A stretch of DNA of 64,000 bases from Setophaga petechia (taxonomy: Eukaryota; Chordata; Aves; Passeriformes; Parulidae): contig JANCRA010000003.1 of assembly GCA_024362935.1 (NCBI GenBank), positions 6,190,001 through 6,254,000 on the forward strand, in the 5' to 3' direction. Under the pieces are notes generated by a model. It was given only the letters and a program-made list of their open reading frames with translations, had not been told where the DNA came from and did no database searches. Shown here piece after piece: positions 34,175-46,400 of the stretch (position 1 is the stretch's first letter; every line of letters begins with the position of its first letter). The position numbers and the translations under genes are program-made.

Positions 34175-37100
34175 AGAAGAGATTCTTTTTTATGGAGAAT
34201 ACAAAGTCTGTGGCTGGAGTCAGACAGACAAATTCAGGGCCAGGCTCAAAAAAGAGACATGACTGATACCATATATACTGTGGTATGTTCTGTTCTTCAC
34301 AAAAATAATAGTTATTTGTATTAACTTTAGGGGGAAAGCACATTTTTCTCTTATTCTAAAACGGCTTTGAAAGTAAACATTCACATTTACATTTGGTGGA
34401 TGACCTTTAGTATCAAGAAGAGGTCACCTGAATCATATCATCCATATTTGAATGGTTATATAGGAATTATTTTACACAGAAGTCCCTAAGGTAATTATTT
34501 CATATCAGAGCCAGAAAAGTTTAGTATCTGTATGCAGTATGTATTTACACTTCATGCCAATGCATTAAATAAAATTCCATCACATTCTGTCTTTGTATTC
34601 TCTTCTTTTCAAAGACACACAGTACATGATTGGATTGCAAATTCCCTCATAGTCTGAAAGGCTGTCTCCTGCTATTGTTAAAATAGATTTGGCCAAAACT
34701 GGAAAAAAAGTCAACAGAGAAGCTGACACTGGTTTAGAAAAGTGCACATCTTTGACAACCACTCTGTCATAAATGAAAAGGCAAAAAAATAAAAGAAATG
34801 TGTTATTACACTATTAATGAACACATACAGATGCATAGGAGAAACAGAAGGATGTAAAACTTTAATGAAAACCTTATTTATGAGAAACAGCTAGAGGCCA
34901 AGTCCAAAACTTTTAGAAGCCAAAGGATATTCTTCAGAATCTTATACAACACTCTGAGATGTGCTCAGCACAAAAAGAGGAGGGCATGCAAATTTAAGGT
35001 CCTAAAACAGGATTTAAAGACCTATCAAAAGACATTTAAATTCCATAGTTAAAGTTAAAATGAAAAGACCTGAGAATGACCCTGAATCTGGAGTGTTTGA
35101 AATCTTGATTTGGATGCATCTGACGTCTGTGACCAGTGTGTACTCAGACCTGTTACCTGAGCTAGCTGAAACTCAACACAATTCATAAGGAGTTTGACAT
35201 AAATGCTTTTTGAATTCTTGATACCTGAAAATCCTGAAGCCAGAGAGTGAACTGTTCAAAACACAAGTCCAGCTGGTTAAAATAGAAGAATCTCTTTCAG
35301 CAAGAAATGTTGACATAAATATAATATTTTCACATTTTCCAAATACTTCCTACAGAAAGTAGCAAAACAGTGGTTTGGATATTCCCTTTCTATTCTTTCT
35401 GCTCCATTTTTCTCATCATTGTCAGAAGTGTCCACATAAAAATAACTGTTCAAATAAGCAAAATTTTTTTCAGAGCTTTTACCTCATTTTTCCAAAGGAT
35501 ATTAAAGAGGAAAATGGAAAAGGAGGAAAAAAACCCTGAAAAATACCAACTCTCTTCAAAACAACATGTTTTCCTGTTCACAAAAATCCTGTTCACTGAG
35601 CATTGCATGGTCACCATCCATTTACATAAATCAGCTTGAGTTCTCTCAAAATCTGGCTGTTGATTTGCAGCTGGGCTGCAGTTCTCAGCCAAGGTGGCCT
35701 GGAGGAAAAGGGGCACTGAGTGTCCTTGTCCTGCAGGGCCTGGGGCAGCCAGGCTGATCAGGGGGCTGGGAACCCCCTGTATCCCCACTGCAGGAGGCAG
35801 CACTCACAGCCCCCACAGAGGCCTTGAGAGAGGAAATGAAAACATTCTTTTGATTAAAAACTCCAAGCACACCTTCTTCCATATGATCATAGAGGTGAGG
35901 TCCACATCCCATTCCAACTTTCCACCTGCTCAAGAAGTCCCTTCCAGGACAGCATCATAAGCAGCTCAGGTCCTAAGTCAGGCTCATTCTGCAGCAAAAG
36001 CCAGGAATTAAGGCATAAACCACACACAGTCCTTGTAAAACACAGTCCACCTGAAGAAAGACCATTCCCAAAAATCCAGTGCTTCCACTGGGCAGGCAGT
36101 AGCAGAAGAAAAGCATCACAGGCTTTGCAGTCCAAATGACCTTTCCCACTTCATTCCAGCTGTTGTGTACTTTAGAAATATAAGAGTCCATCTGTCATGG
36201 GACTGGCAGGATCTGCTCCAGAATTATGGGAAATGGGAACAGAAAAGGTGCTGCAGGTCGGGATGGAGGCATGTTTGCAATGTTGATGTTTGCACAGTTC
36301 TTGCCAGCACTGTGCCTGTTCTAAGCCAATATCATTAATCATTCACTAAACTCACTTGAAAAATTGCAAATAAAAAGAATTAAATAGTGGCAAGGCCTTG
36401 TATTTTTATATGACAAGCTTTGACCTTCACATGTATATTACATGCAGACCATGCCTGCTTAAATAAAGTTCCATAGCAGACAGAACATCTGTTAGGTCTA
36501 TTTTATATTCATGTTTAAGATGGGATTAGTCTCTAGGCTTTGTCAAATAATGAAGAAAAACAAAAGGGGAGAAAGAAATTAAAATCTTAATTCCCCTTTG
36601 ATTTGGTGAAACAATTAGAATTTAAGATAATTAGTGTAAATGCTTATAGAAAATTCTGTAGGATCCCTGCCTGAAATCTTCCAACCTTTCAGAGATTAAT
36701 GATGCATCTATAGCATAAAGTCCTTTGCAAATGCAGCACATGTACAACTCAGGAATTATGAGAAAAGTTACTTTGACATCCAAGTGCTTATGTGGTGTTA
36801 ACTGGTACAGAGAAGATGGAGATAACATTGTTAGACCTGTGGTAGAGCAGACTAGGAGCTGTCACCAGCTGAAATCTCTTCTGTATTTGTGTCTAGTGTG
36901 CAGAAAGGGACTGTTTTCCAAAAGTCAGTGTGATCAGCACTGACACCAGCCACCTATCCTTTAGAGCAATAACCTCCCCACTCTCACCATTTCAAAATGC
37001 CACTCTGTACCAGAATATCCTGCTTTGAAGGCTTCACATGACTGAAGACCTACAGCAGAAGAGTGTCTGATGTCTCAGCGGGTGTTTCAGCCCAATGAAC

Positions 37101-38274
37101 ACTTCAAAGCTGGTTGTAGGAAAACTGAGTGACAGCTGAGTCACTGTGCACTGCTCAGAGCCCACCCACAGGTGACAGGAGCTTGGTCAGGAGCTGAGGC
37201 CCCAGGGAAATTACACGGCAGGGAGGGCAGTGTGTGCTGGTAATGCTGAGCTAAAAGGTAGCTGAAGCAGATACTGCCAATCTCCCAGGAAAGACACGAA
37301 ATATCAGAAGCCTGAGACCAGGGAAAAAAGCTCAGAAAGGCAAGAACTGCACCCAGCTGAGTGGGGAACTCATAGAGGAGTCCAGAGTCAATCCAGAGAG
37401 CTGTAAGGACATGAGGAGTGAGTATTCACAAGCCATAGATGAATTAAAGGGTAAAGTGTGACTTGGACAGTAGTTATCCACCATTCCCAGTGTGACTCCT
37501 TTACCCATCTAACTGTGAGCTGCCTCCATTCCAGCTCCACAGGCTAGGAAGTGCTGCTCTGTGAGGTTGCTAGTTTATTAAGTGATGGGATATTGAGAAA
37601 AGAACACAGAGCATGAAAAGAAAGATATTATTTAAAACCACCCAAATCCTACAGGCATCCACCATACTACAGCCCAGAGGTGTCGCCTTGATTTTTTAAG
37701 ATTTTCTAAGCCTTCTGATGTTTACATTCTTGTAACAAATTTTCTCACACACTTCCTGTAAATAGCTCATTGTTTTGCATTCTTTTATGGAAGAGAAGAA
37801 AGTTGATGGACTGTTAGTTTGTCCAGTGTCATTGGAGAGGTGGCACTTTCACCCTCCACTGCACTGCCACTTTTAGAAAATTATAAATGTTAGAGTCAGC
37901 AAATAAACTTCCCTTTTTTCACCTTGAGAGCAGCAGTGTGTGTGCTCACGTTGTTTTGTGTCCTACAGTGACATTGAGGCAGTGCCTGTTCCTGGACAAG
38001 CACAGATCTACAAATCAGAACATATTTTCACTCGTATAAACTTTTGAAAGGCAGAACTCACTGCTTCTGCTGTACCTGAGTCAAGATCTTTTCCAAGCTC
38101 TCCTTACTGAAAACTGGACTCAATGTTGCCCAGTAGTGGCTTTTACAGCAAGCTTGTGTCAGCCAATTTGGAGGGGTCACTTCACTGGTGGGGAAGCAGA
38201 TGGGAGCAAGCAATTACAAACAGAGAAATTTTGCATGTGGATAAATATCCACTGATGGAATGACACCAGTAGAG
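34175..38274. other. Intergenic or intronic DNA, no gene seen
   Basis: About 4 kb. The GC-richer patch at 35680-36100 is open in several frames on both strands without a recognised product. At 37128-37145 AGTGAC and GTCACT face each other around a CAGCTG E-box (37133-37138) that overlaps a perfect AP-1 site TGAGTCA (37137-37143). No exon is supported. Confidence 0.55.
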
Positions 38275-38515
38275 CTCTCACAAGAGTTAATCACACCCCT
38301 TTGCCTTCTAGACTGTGTTGCAAAGGTTCCTAAAATAGTGGGTAAAGGGGATGTGGTGGGTGTAAATTACTTGCAATTTCAAAGGGCTTTTGACAGACTG
38401 CCTCACTGGAGAATATCAAAGGGACCAAATAACCATAGGACAAAGAGCAATGTCATGTTAAGGATTGAATCCCAGTTAAATAATAGGAAACAAAGAGTTG
38501 TAACTAATGTGTTTT
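38275..38515 (+). pseudogene. Broken reverse transcriptase fragment of a CR1-like LINE
   Basis: In the frame starting at 38260, residues about 30-83 read like the palm region of a CR1/L2-group non-LTR reverse transcriptase: a 'DVV' word, then 'NYLQFQRAFDRLPHWRI', then 'RIESQLNNRKQRVVTN'. In active relatives the first motif is YLDF, whose Asp is one of the catalytic metal ligands; here it is YLQF, so the enzyme would be dead. The usual 'SGVPQGSVLGP' motif that should follow is absent, and the frame ends soon after in A-rich sequence. It is a fragment of an old insertion, with no other part of the element recognised next to it. Confidence 0.65.
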
Positions 38516-38676
38516 TTCTCAAAATAAAGAGAAGTTAGTAACAGGGAACCACACAAAGCATTACAGAAACTATTATGGTTCAATATAGCTATTAATAAAA
38601 AAGGAGCACGACAGTGGGATCATAGCATATGCCTGGGACAAGAATAACCTGGAACCCTTTCTGATGCCTGTCTTTA

Positions 38677-38700
38677 CCCCCCCACTCCCCCAAATCCCCC
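38677..38700 (-). other. Potential G-quadruplex (C-tracts on plus strand)
   Basis: C7 (38677-38683), C5 (38687-38691) and C5 (38696-38700) are separated by 3 and 4 bases. On the minus strand, splitting the G7 into two G3 tracts gives four G-tracts with short loops, meeting the usual quadruplex pattern. No promoter is seen nearby. Confidence 0.5.
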
Positions 38701-41700
38701 TGTGAAATCTATGAGAAAGTGTGATCATGGTTCATAAAAACCAGCTCTCACTCCCAGACCTCTGCAAATAGCCAGTCATACTGGGACAGGCTGTAAATCA
38801 GTAAAAGGAGCTCCTGAATGCTGCTGCTCTAATACCTAACAGCTTATCTTTATTTCAAAATATCTGCCTGTCTGGTGATGAATGGGGTGTCATGGTTGCT
38901 TGGGAAAGCAGAGCTGGGACCTTATAAACCACAGAATGAACTTCACATCAACACATGTGGTGCAATAGCTGGGCACAACCAGCTTTGATCAATGGTCAAG
39001 CTTTAGAGCAATCTGGGGTGGGGAGAGGAGAGGGGATTGCTTGCTTGCTTTTCAGTGCATGGGGAGTTGATTTTCTAAATCTCTGAGAATTGTTTGTTTC
39101 TCCTTTTCTGCTCCCACTGACAGTGGCCAGGCAGTGCTCTGCAGGGTTTTCGTAACCAGATACATAAGGCAATTGATTTTTTTACTTTTCTTTCACATAC
39201 CTAAAGCTACTTTGAAGGCACCAGCATCCCTTATTCCCTCCTCCTGCTATTCCAACCTTCTGCCCTACAGAGACTGAAATTCTAGAACAGCTGCTTGCCA
39301 CAAATAAGTTTTCAAGTGCACTAATTTTAGTGCAGAAAGAGAAAAGAAGCTGGGCAAGAGAAGCCAGGCATGACCTCAGATGTCACAGGCCATGTCAAGA
39401 ATAACACCAAAGAAGTGTGGTTGCTGCTGCACATCAACCCCTACACGAACAATTGCAGATGGGAGAGCACCAAGAGGAAAAATACAGTTCACAGTCAGTC
39501 TGAAAACTAACCTAAATTAGAAGCAGGGAAATGCATTGGTCTATAAGCAAGAGAAAATCCAGAAGCAGGTCAGAGCCTTCTGATTTCATCAGCAAAAGGA
39601 AACAAAAGAATTTTAACATGAGCATTCCCAGAAGCATTTACTGCTGCCTAAGTCCTGTTTACATCAGAGATAAAAATATCAGCTCCCACCGACCATTTTG
39701 AATATCTTGCCCTTGGGATATCATTTATAATGTCCTTGTTATTTAGAAACAACTCTTCCTAGAGAAAATACAGCCCACTTAAACCCACAAGTCTGGGTCA
39801 ACATCACAGTGTAAATCATTATTGCTTCACTATAGGTCTAATGCACAGCGTCTGAAAATTGGGAAAAATTCATGGTTTTTGAAGCATTTTCTGTGTCATA
39901 CTATAAAAACAAGGATAGTTCTAGTCTAATTTAATCAAGGAAAGAATGTTTTTAAAATTTAACGACATGGTTCATAATAATAGGGAGAGCAATATATTCC
40001 TATGCATGCCTGTCTTGGCCGCAGTGCATATTTTTGAATCAGATTACACTATTTTTGACAGTTATTAATTTTAAATGAAAGTGAGATGGCTTTAGCTCAG
40101 AGTGCTAGAAATTACTACTTCTAGTTTTCTGTTGATTTCTTGTATTATTTCAAGATCTACAGAGAAAAAGGAATTATGATAGTGTGAATTCTGGAATGCT
40201 AGCCAGGGATTATATTTTTAGCTGTGCAAATAAGTTTATGATATTTAAAAAGTTCAAAAAGTTTTCCTCTTTTCAAAACCTTTTCATGTACCAAAGGTGA
40301 AATCAAATTTAATTGACTTTTTAATTTTATGTCTTGCTTTCCAACCAACTGTTGGAAATAAGATAAAAAAAAAAGAAAAAAAAGTAGAGATTCTGAAAAT
40401 GGTATGATAAGATTATATTTTTGACCTTTCAGCAAAACATTTTAACAGTAAATCTTTCTTTTCTATATCATATGTTCCTGCTGCTGGCCTTGGTTAGTCC
40501 AGTCACAAATATTGGGCTGCTGTACTAAATGAGAACCTGGCCTTCACATTAATAATTTATTCACATCACTTCACTAAGCATGAGGCCATTACACATACAC
40601 AGATCAGTAGAAGGGTCATGCAGAATTAGGAAATGTTTTGTATTGATCAAAACAAAGCCAGCCAAGGTAATTCCAGAATAAATTACTGAGAATGTGCTGC
40701 ACTCTCGATAAGCACTAAGATCTTCACCTCTGTTAAAAAAACTTTAAACGTTCATTCTTTCAGTTTACTCTAAAATATTTTAAACGTGGAAAAGACTGCA
40801 AGATGTTAACAAAGAAAAGCTTCTTTCTGTGCAGTGGATTTTGTTAACAACTATTTCACAGGGGGCTACATTGAAATGTGAAGCTGAAACTGTCTCAAGA
40901 AGTAGCTGCAATAGTCCTGGAATATAAAACTGAAATAGCTATTGGAAAGACAGAAAAAATTTAGGAACTGGAGTTGGAGACATTAAAAATTCATAGCCTC
41001 CAACACTTTACCTCTAATGCATTTGAAGCACTGAAACAGTTAAGGTATTTCACTGAGGCACAAAATAACCTCATTATCATTTCTAATACAGATCAATACT
41101 CAACACTGCCCTTTGAAAAACCGAGCACTTGCCAGTCCATGTGCTTATTGTGTTCCTTGCACTGGCTCCAGCCCACTGCCATTAGAGCTTTCACAGAAGC
41201 CTTTTGCTGCCTTCTGAAACGTGCCTCTCCCCCTCCCTCTTTGATCTGCATATTCCCCTATCAAATGGTAAGGGAAAAAAAATAAAATAATGCAGATCAA
41301 TATCCAACATATTGACTTTTTTTTTCTTCCTTTCCTTGTGACATTTTGTCAGGTGGGTGTCTCTGCTCCTTGGGGCTGCCTGGTGGCATTAGGGGGCTGC
41401 TCCAGTCAAGACTAATGGCACAGGCTCTGTCCCAGGTGGACACTGGGTATTGTTTGCAGTAACTGATTGGTGTGAGAGCCCTCTAGCTCCCTCTCCCCAG
41501 CATGTGGTCCAAAGCACAACATATGCTTCCTGCTTGCTAGATTTGTCTCCAATAATAAAAACAGGATTTCTTTTCAATTTTAGTCTTGTGCCCAATTTAT
41601 CAAGCAAAATAACATCAAGGCTTCAAAAGGCTTGGTGGGTAATCTGGTTCTGCATTGGATTAGTGGGAAGAGGTGTAACACAGTGAATAGAGAATTACCA

Positions 41701-42100
41701 AGATAATATCTTGTGCTGCACTATGAAAGGAAAAAAAAGACGTGTATGTGTACACAGGGTGGGTGTGCATGTGAATTCTGACCAGCTATTAGGGCTTCTC
41801 CTGCACAGAGCTGGGAATTGCAACATGCAGCTCTCTAAAATGAGTTTTAAAAAAATAATAATAATGCAGGGGGAGGAGAATTGAAGCCACAGTATTACTG
41901 AGATTCTGATATTTGTTCTTTTCATTGCAAACACTGATAAAATATGTTAGTTCCCTGGGGAGTGGAGGGATGCAATTGTTTGGTAATGTTTCATTCATGC
42001 TGCTACTGGGCTTTAAAGGAAAGGGAAGGAAAAGGGGCCCAGCTTTGTTGCTGTTTTTTGTTTCTTGGGTTTTGTTTGTTGCTTTTTTTTTCTTTAGAAC
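38701..42100. other. Intergenic or intronic DNA, no gene seen
   Basis: Unique AT-rich sequence. An 18-base near-palindrome (TGCACTAA and TTAGTGCA around TT) lies at 39317-39334, CTAGAA/TTCTAG arms at 40105-40124, and an interrupted A-run at 40365-40384. A T9 run lies near 41318 and a short (AAT)n near 41855. No exon is supported. Confidence 0.6.
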
Positions 42101-42480
42101 ATTGAACCATGAGAATAAAACTCCACCCCCTCAATTAACACAATAGCACAATTTAAAGAATCTTGTCATTGTTTACTAAAATGGTAATGAACAGTGCTAC
42201 AGATGAATTTAGTGCTCCTCCTGACAGTACATTATAATAAATAACTAAGGCAATAATGAAAACAGCCTACTAAATCATATTAGAATGTAGCATGCAAAAT
42301 ACTTAACTAAGGTTTTATTGTGAAAACCAGATTAGCCTTATTAAGCACCACTGTTTAGTAAAAATGGTTAAAATTTCCATAGCCAACACAAGTTGTATTC
42401 TCTTTCAACAAAGATCTTGATTTGCCTAGAAATCTCTCTTAACTACTTTGTATTTAGATCAGGAAAAAAAAATAAAATAA
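42101..42480. promoter_or_regulatory. Candidate conserved noncoding element
   Basis: A long AT-rich, repeat-free and frame-free block of complex sequence. It includes a forkhead-type TTGTTTAC at 42169-42176. Its texture resembles deeply conserved noncoding elements near developmental genes, but this is an impression without alignment. Confidence 0.2.
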
Positions 42481-43405
42481 TTTGTCTTTATTGATAGAAT
42501 AAATCTGGGACTAATTAGACTTCCTTCTACTAGAGCATGCAATTAAATGTATTGCTTCAGGGGAAGTCTTAATGCTGGTTGCACATTAGGTGAGGTAATG
42601 CCAAGCCAAAGACTTTGCAAGCTGCTCAAGGAACAGGCTGACTTCACAGCCACTGAGCTGCAGGAATATCTCAGTATTCCCATACAGACACGTTTGACTG
42701 ACTGAAACCTGGAACCTAGACATTCAGTAAATTATATTTGAGCATACACTTATAGCAGACATAATTCCAGCAAAGTATGAGGATAGTCTGTGATTTATAC
42801 TTTTGCCATATGATCTGTCTCTGTTTGAATGTCTAATTTACTCTGTATCAATCATAAAACTCCATGATAAAACTATGTCTTCTCTCCTGTTCTTACAAGG
42901 AAAACTGTTCTGTCCATGCAGAACATGCTTTCAAAATGGCTCAATCTAAATGGAGGTTTGGACTTTCTGCATTAAAGTACTTGGACAGAATGTGATATGG
43001 AACATTAAAATTTATACCACCACATACTTTTCTCTCACAGATTAGGGGTGTCCCTTGTAGTTCTTAAGGGTTTTCTCAACCACATCTGATAGAGAAATCA
43101 CTGCCAGGTAAATGGGGAAGGTCTTAGCTTTGAGGCCAGCCCTTTTCTGTCAAGTGAGCACAAACTTCTGAAAACTCCAGGGTTAAGATTTCTCTCAAGA
43201 AACACTTAATATTATTTTAAGGATAACACTAGGCTGCTTGAAAAACTATGGTATTGTTGTTGCAAAGTTTCAGAAAACATCCAGAAAAAGCCTGAGGTCT
43301 GGGTACCTGGGAACATCAGCTTCTTCCCAATTTAGCGGCAGGGGATTTCAAAAGAGGAGCTTCCCCTGAAGATGGCATTAAGCTAAGCAAGACAGAACTG
43401 GTTTT
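42481..43405. other. Intergenic or intronic DNA, no gene seen
   Basis: Unique AT-rich sequence with no recognised exon, repeat or RNA gene. Confidence 0.6.
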
Positions 43406-43446
43406 CAGATATTTCTGAAATATCTGTGATATTTCTCTAATATCAC
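43406..43446. repeat. Two back-to-back hairpins
   Basis: The first hairpin: CAGATATTTC (43406-43415) and GAAATATCTG (43417-43426) are exact reverse complements around a single T. The second: GTGATATT (43426-43433) and AATATCAC (43439-43446) are exact reverse complements around TCTCT. They share base 43426, so 41 bases are fully accounted for by two hairpins of 21 bases each. The word GATATTTCT occurs in both, which suggests one arose from the other. No element family is recognised. Confidence 0.85.
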
Positions 43447-46400
43447 AATGCTGGTTTGTGGCATTGCCAGGGGAGGTGGCAGAGTGAACAGGACATGATC
43501 CAGCCTTCCAGAGAAAACCATGGCCATTCCCCATTCCAGACCATCACAGGGTAATACTGAGATAAAGGGGGATGTGAATGTGGTTGTGATTGCAAAAGGC
43601 TCAGCATCGTGTGGCATCTTGCAGAGTGACACAATGTGATTTCATTTCTGTACCATGTACACATAGCTGCAGCTCATCCCAGCATATCTTCTGGGAATGG
43701 CAGCAAAAAGTACAAATTTGCAGACACACAATCAGATGGGAATAATGCACACACTGAATACAAATATTCTGTTTTCTGTACATTAAAAAACCAACCCCAC
43801 CGAATGAACATTACAGTGGCAGAGTTTTGGTCACACCATGTGATCCATGTACAAGTTCTGCTCAGGGAAGGGATATTTATCAGGTTCATCTCCAAGGCAA
43901 AGAGAACAATGCGAAGTAGCAGAACACAGTCTAAAGAAAGAGTGCTTTAGACTCTTGCCTTATATGTCTCCTCAATTCATACATGCATCATGCAGAATCA
44001 TGCATCAGAGATAGGGTCAGAGAGAAATTTTATGGGGGAAACATGATTTATTTGTTCATTTACCATGAAATCTACAGCATTATGTTAAAACCTAAGGGAT
44101 ACAGCAACTCCACTGGAAACAATTACCACTGCATGATATGTGATATGCATTATATTTAGTTAATATAATTATTTGCTCCTGTAGCATCACCGAGGAGAGA
44201 CAGAATGATCCCTGCATAAAAAAATTTATGGTAGAACAGCTAGTTTCTACAAATTTCAGGCACATAAAGTTCCCACTGAGGCCTGTGTCTGATAATGCTC
44301 TGTGTAGTTAGGATGCACTTAGGGATTCAACACAGGTTTATTACAGGCTGTAATTCTAGGAGTAAGAGTTCTTTTGTGAAGTGTTACAGGCATTACAGGT
44401 TTATATTACTGAATAGTCAGAATACTCCTATGATAAATGGACAAGAGTCTATTTACTCAATAGCTTCTTAAAAACATGGTTTAAACCCAAGAAAAACATA
44501 ATAATTGTTCTGTTTACATGTCCACACACCCCTCTTTGTATCACAGAAGCTGCAGAAAAGAGAAAACTCAGCTTGCAGAATGCAAAAGGCCAACAAAGTG
44601 AAGAAACCCCAAGATTATGTAAAACAATAAATAAATAACTCCTGTGGAGTGAAGGAGCTAAGGAATGAATGGATATTGTTCCAAATTCAATCACATCCCT
44701 TCTACATTGTATTTGACACTGTGATGATTCACAATAATCAATTATCTTCTGTAATGCCCATCCTGCAGAAAAGTAAAGATGTACACATATTCAGTGATAA
44801 AAAAGGAAACAGTTTTTCCTATTTCACTTGTCAGGCAGGTGCATTTGTTTGCATCAGATAAATCTTGCCTTAAAACAATTAATCTGTCAGTGAATACCAT
44901 TGCAATGATAAAGTTAATAGGGATAATCCAGATACCCCGCCACACCAAAAATCCTTGGACATTTGACAATATTTCTTCAGAATACAAGAAAAGCTTTTTT
45001 TCTCCCCTACCCCCCTGTTTTTTTTTATTTTTAATAAGAAGAAATATGTGATTTTATTACACATACAAATCTGCAGTTACACCCCAGAATTCATCAAGAA
45101 TTAAGAAGAAAAAAATATCCGTTGCACTATTCCAAACACTAATAAGCTTTCCTTAATTTCCCAGAAAAAAAATACTAGGGAGAAAAAATGGAATATAAAT
45201 GTTAATAAGACAACTGATGTCTCCAAAGCTTTGTTAAACACAATAGCCAGGGAAATTATAATTTATTTTAGATTTGATGAATCTGGTGAACACAGGCACA
45301 CCAGGGAAAAGTTGCAGTCTTTAACTTGCAAACCACACAGTAATATTTTGAGACTGCCTCATCTTTTAAAGGCACAGATGCATCCCCTTCTTTATGCGCA
45401 GTGAAAATATTTCCCCAAAGCTTTGCTAATCACAAGAAATATTGAAATTACTGATTTAAATGCTCTAAAGCAAGGCTTTGCTTGCATAAGGAAGACAGTT
45501 CAGCAAATCTGCTGTTATTTTATGTGTCCTGCTACTCCTTCAGGACTGGGCTGTGTGACTCCAGCCAGGGGGTGAGAAGCAAAAATGGCAGCAGCCCCAG
45601 AGAAAAAAATGGAGTGCAGGGAGAATCCTCCTCATCTCTGAGAAGAGAAAACATCTCAGAGGCAGTTTTTCAGCTAGTCTTAATTTGTAAGATTTCTTTC
45701 TTAAGACAAACAAAAACATTTATCTTCATCCTCCCCAAAAGCAGAGTCTGAAATCACTGACTCAAAGGATCGGTTTTCTACAACCTCTCAAATAAGAGTT
45801 TTCAAAACATCTGTACCGTTTTACAAGGCTTTTAGCAAAGAGACTATCTCTACTAATAGGAAAAAGAAACACAGAAACAACAAACCACAACCAGGCCCCT
45901 TTAATGCCTGGTTGCTCTGCTTACAGTATGGCCTTCTCTTCCCTACAGTGGGCAAACTGCAGCTGGGACTGGTTTGAGATGGGAATTATAACCAGTTGCA
46001 GATTTTTAATGGATGCCACCTGTTTCCAGCTCTAAGGGAGTCAAGATACTGCATTAGGGCTCTGTCTGCATCCAATATTTTTGGGAGTTTGGATGCCTGG
46101 TACAGCAATACCATGCCAAGGGATCCTGGCATCATTTTCTTTACTTCTTCCAAACCCATAGACCGTAACAATCTGTATGAAATTTTGAAATGAATGTGGA
46201 AATCACTTATCATCATACAGAAAGCTCCTATTTCTGAAGAATTAGGGTATTGTGTGAGATTTGGGGCACTGGAAGTCCCATAAACACTGGACTTTAGTAT
46301 AAATTAGAAACTAATGTCTCTGCCTCTCCTTGTGAATGCTGTTTTCCATATGAATGTTGTACTACAGATTTCTCTGCACTTCTAAACAGAGTTGTCTCAA

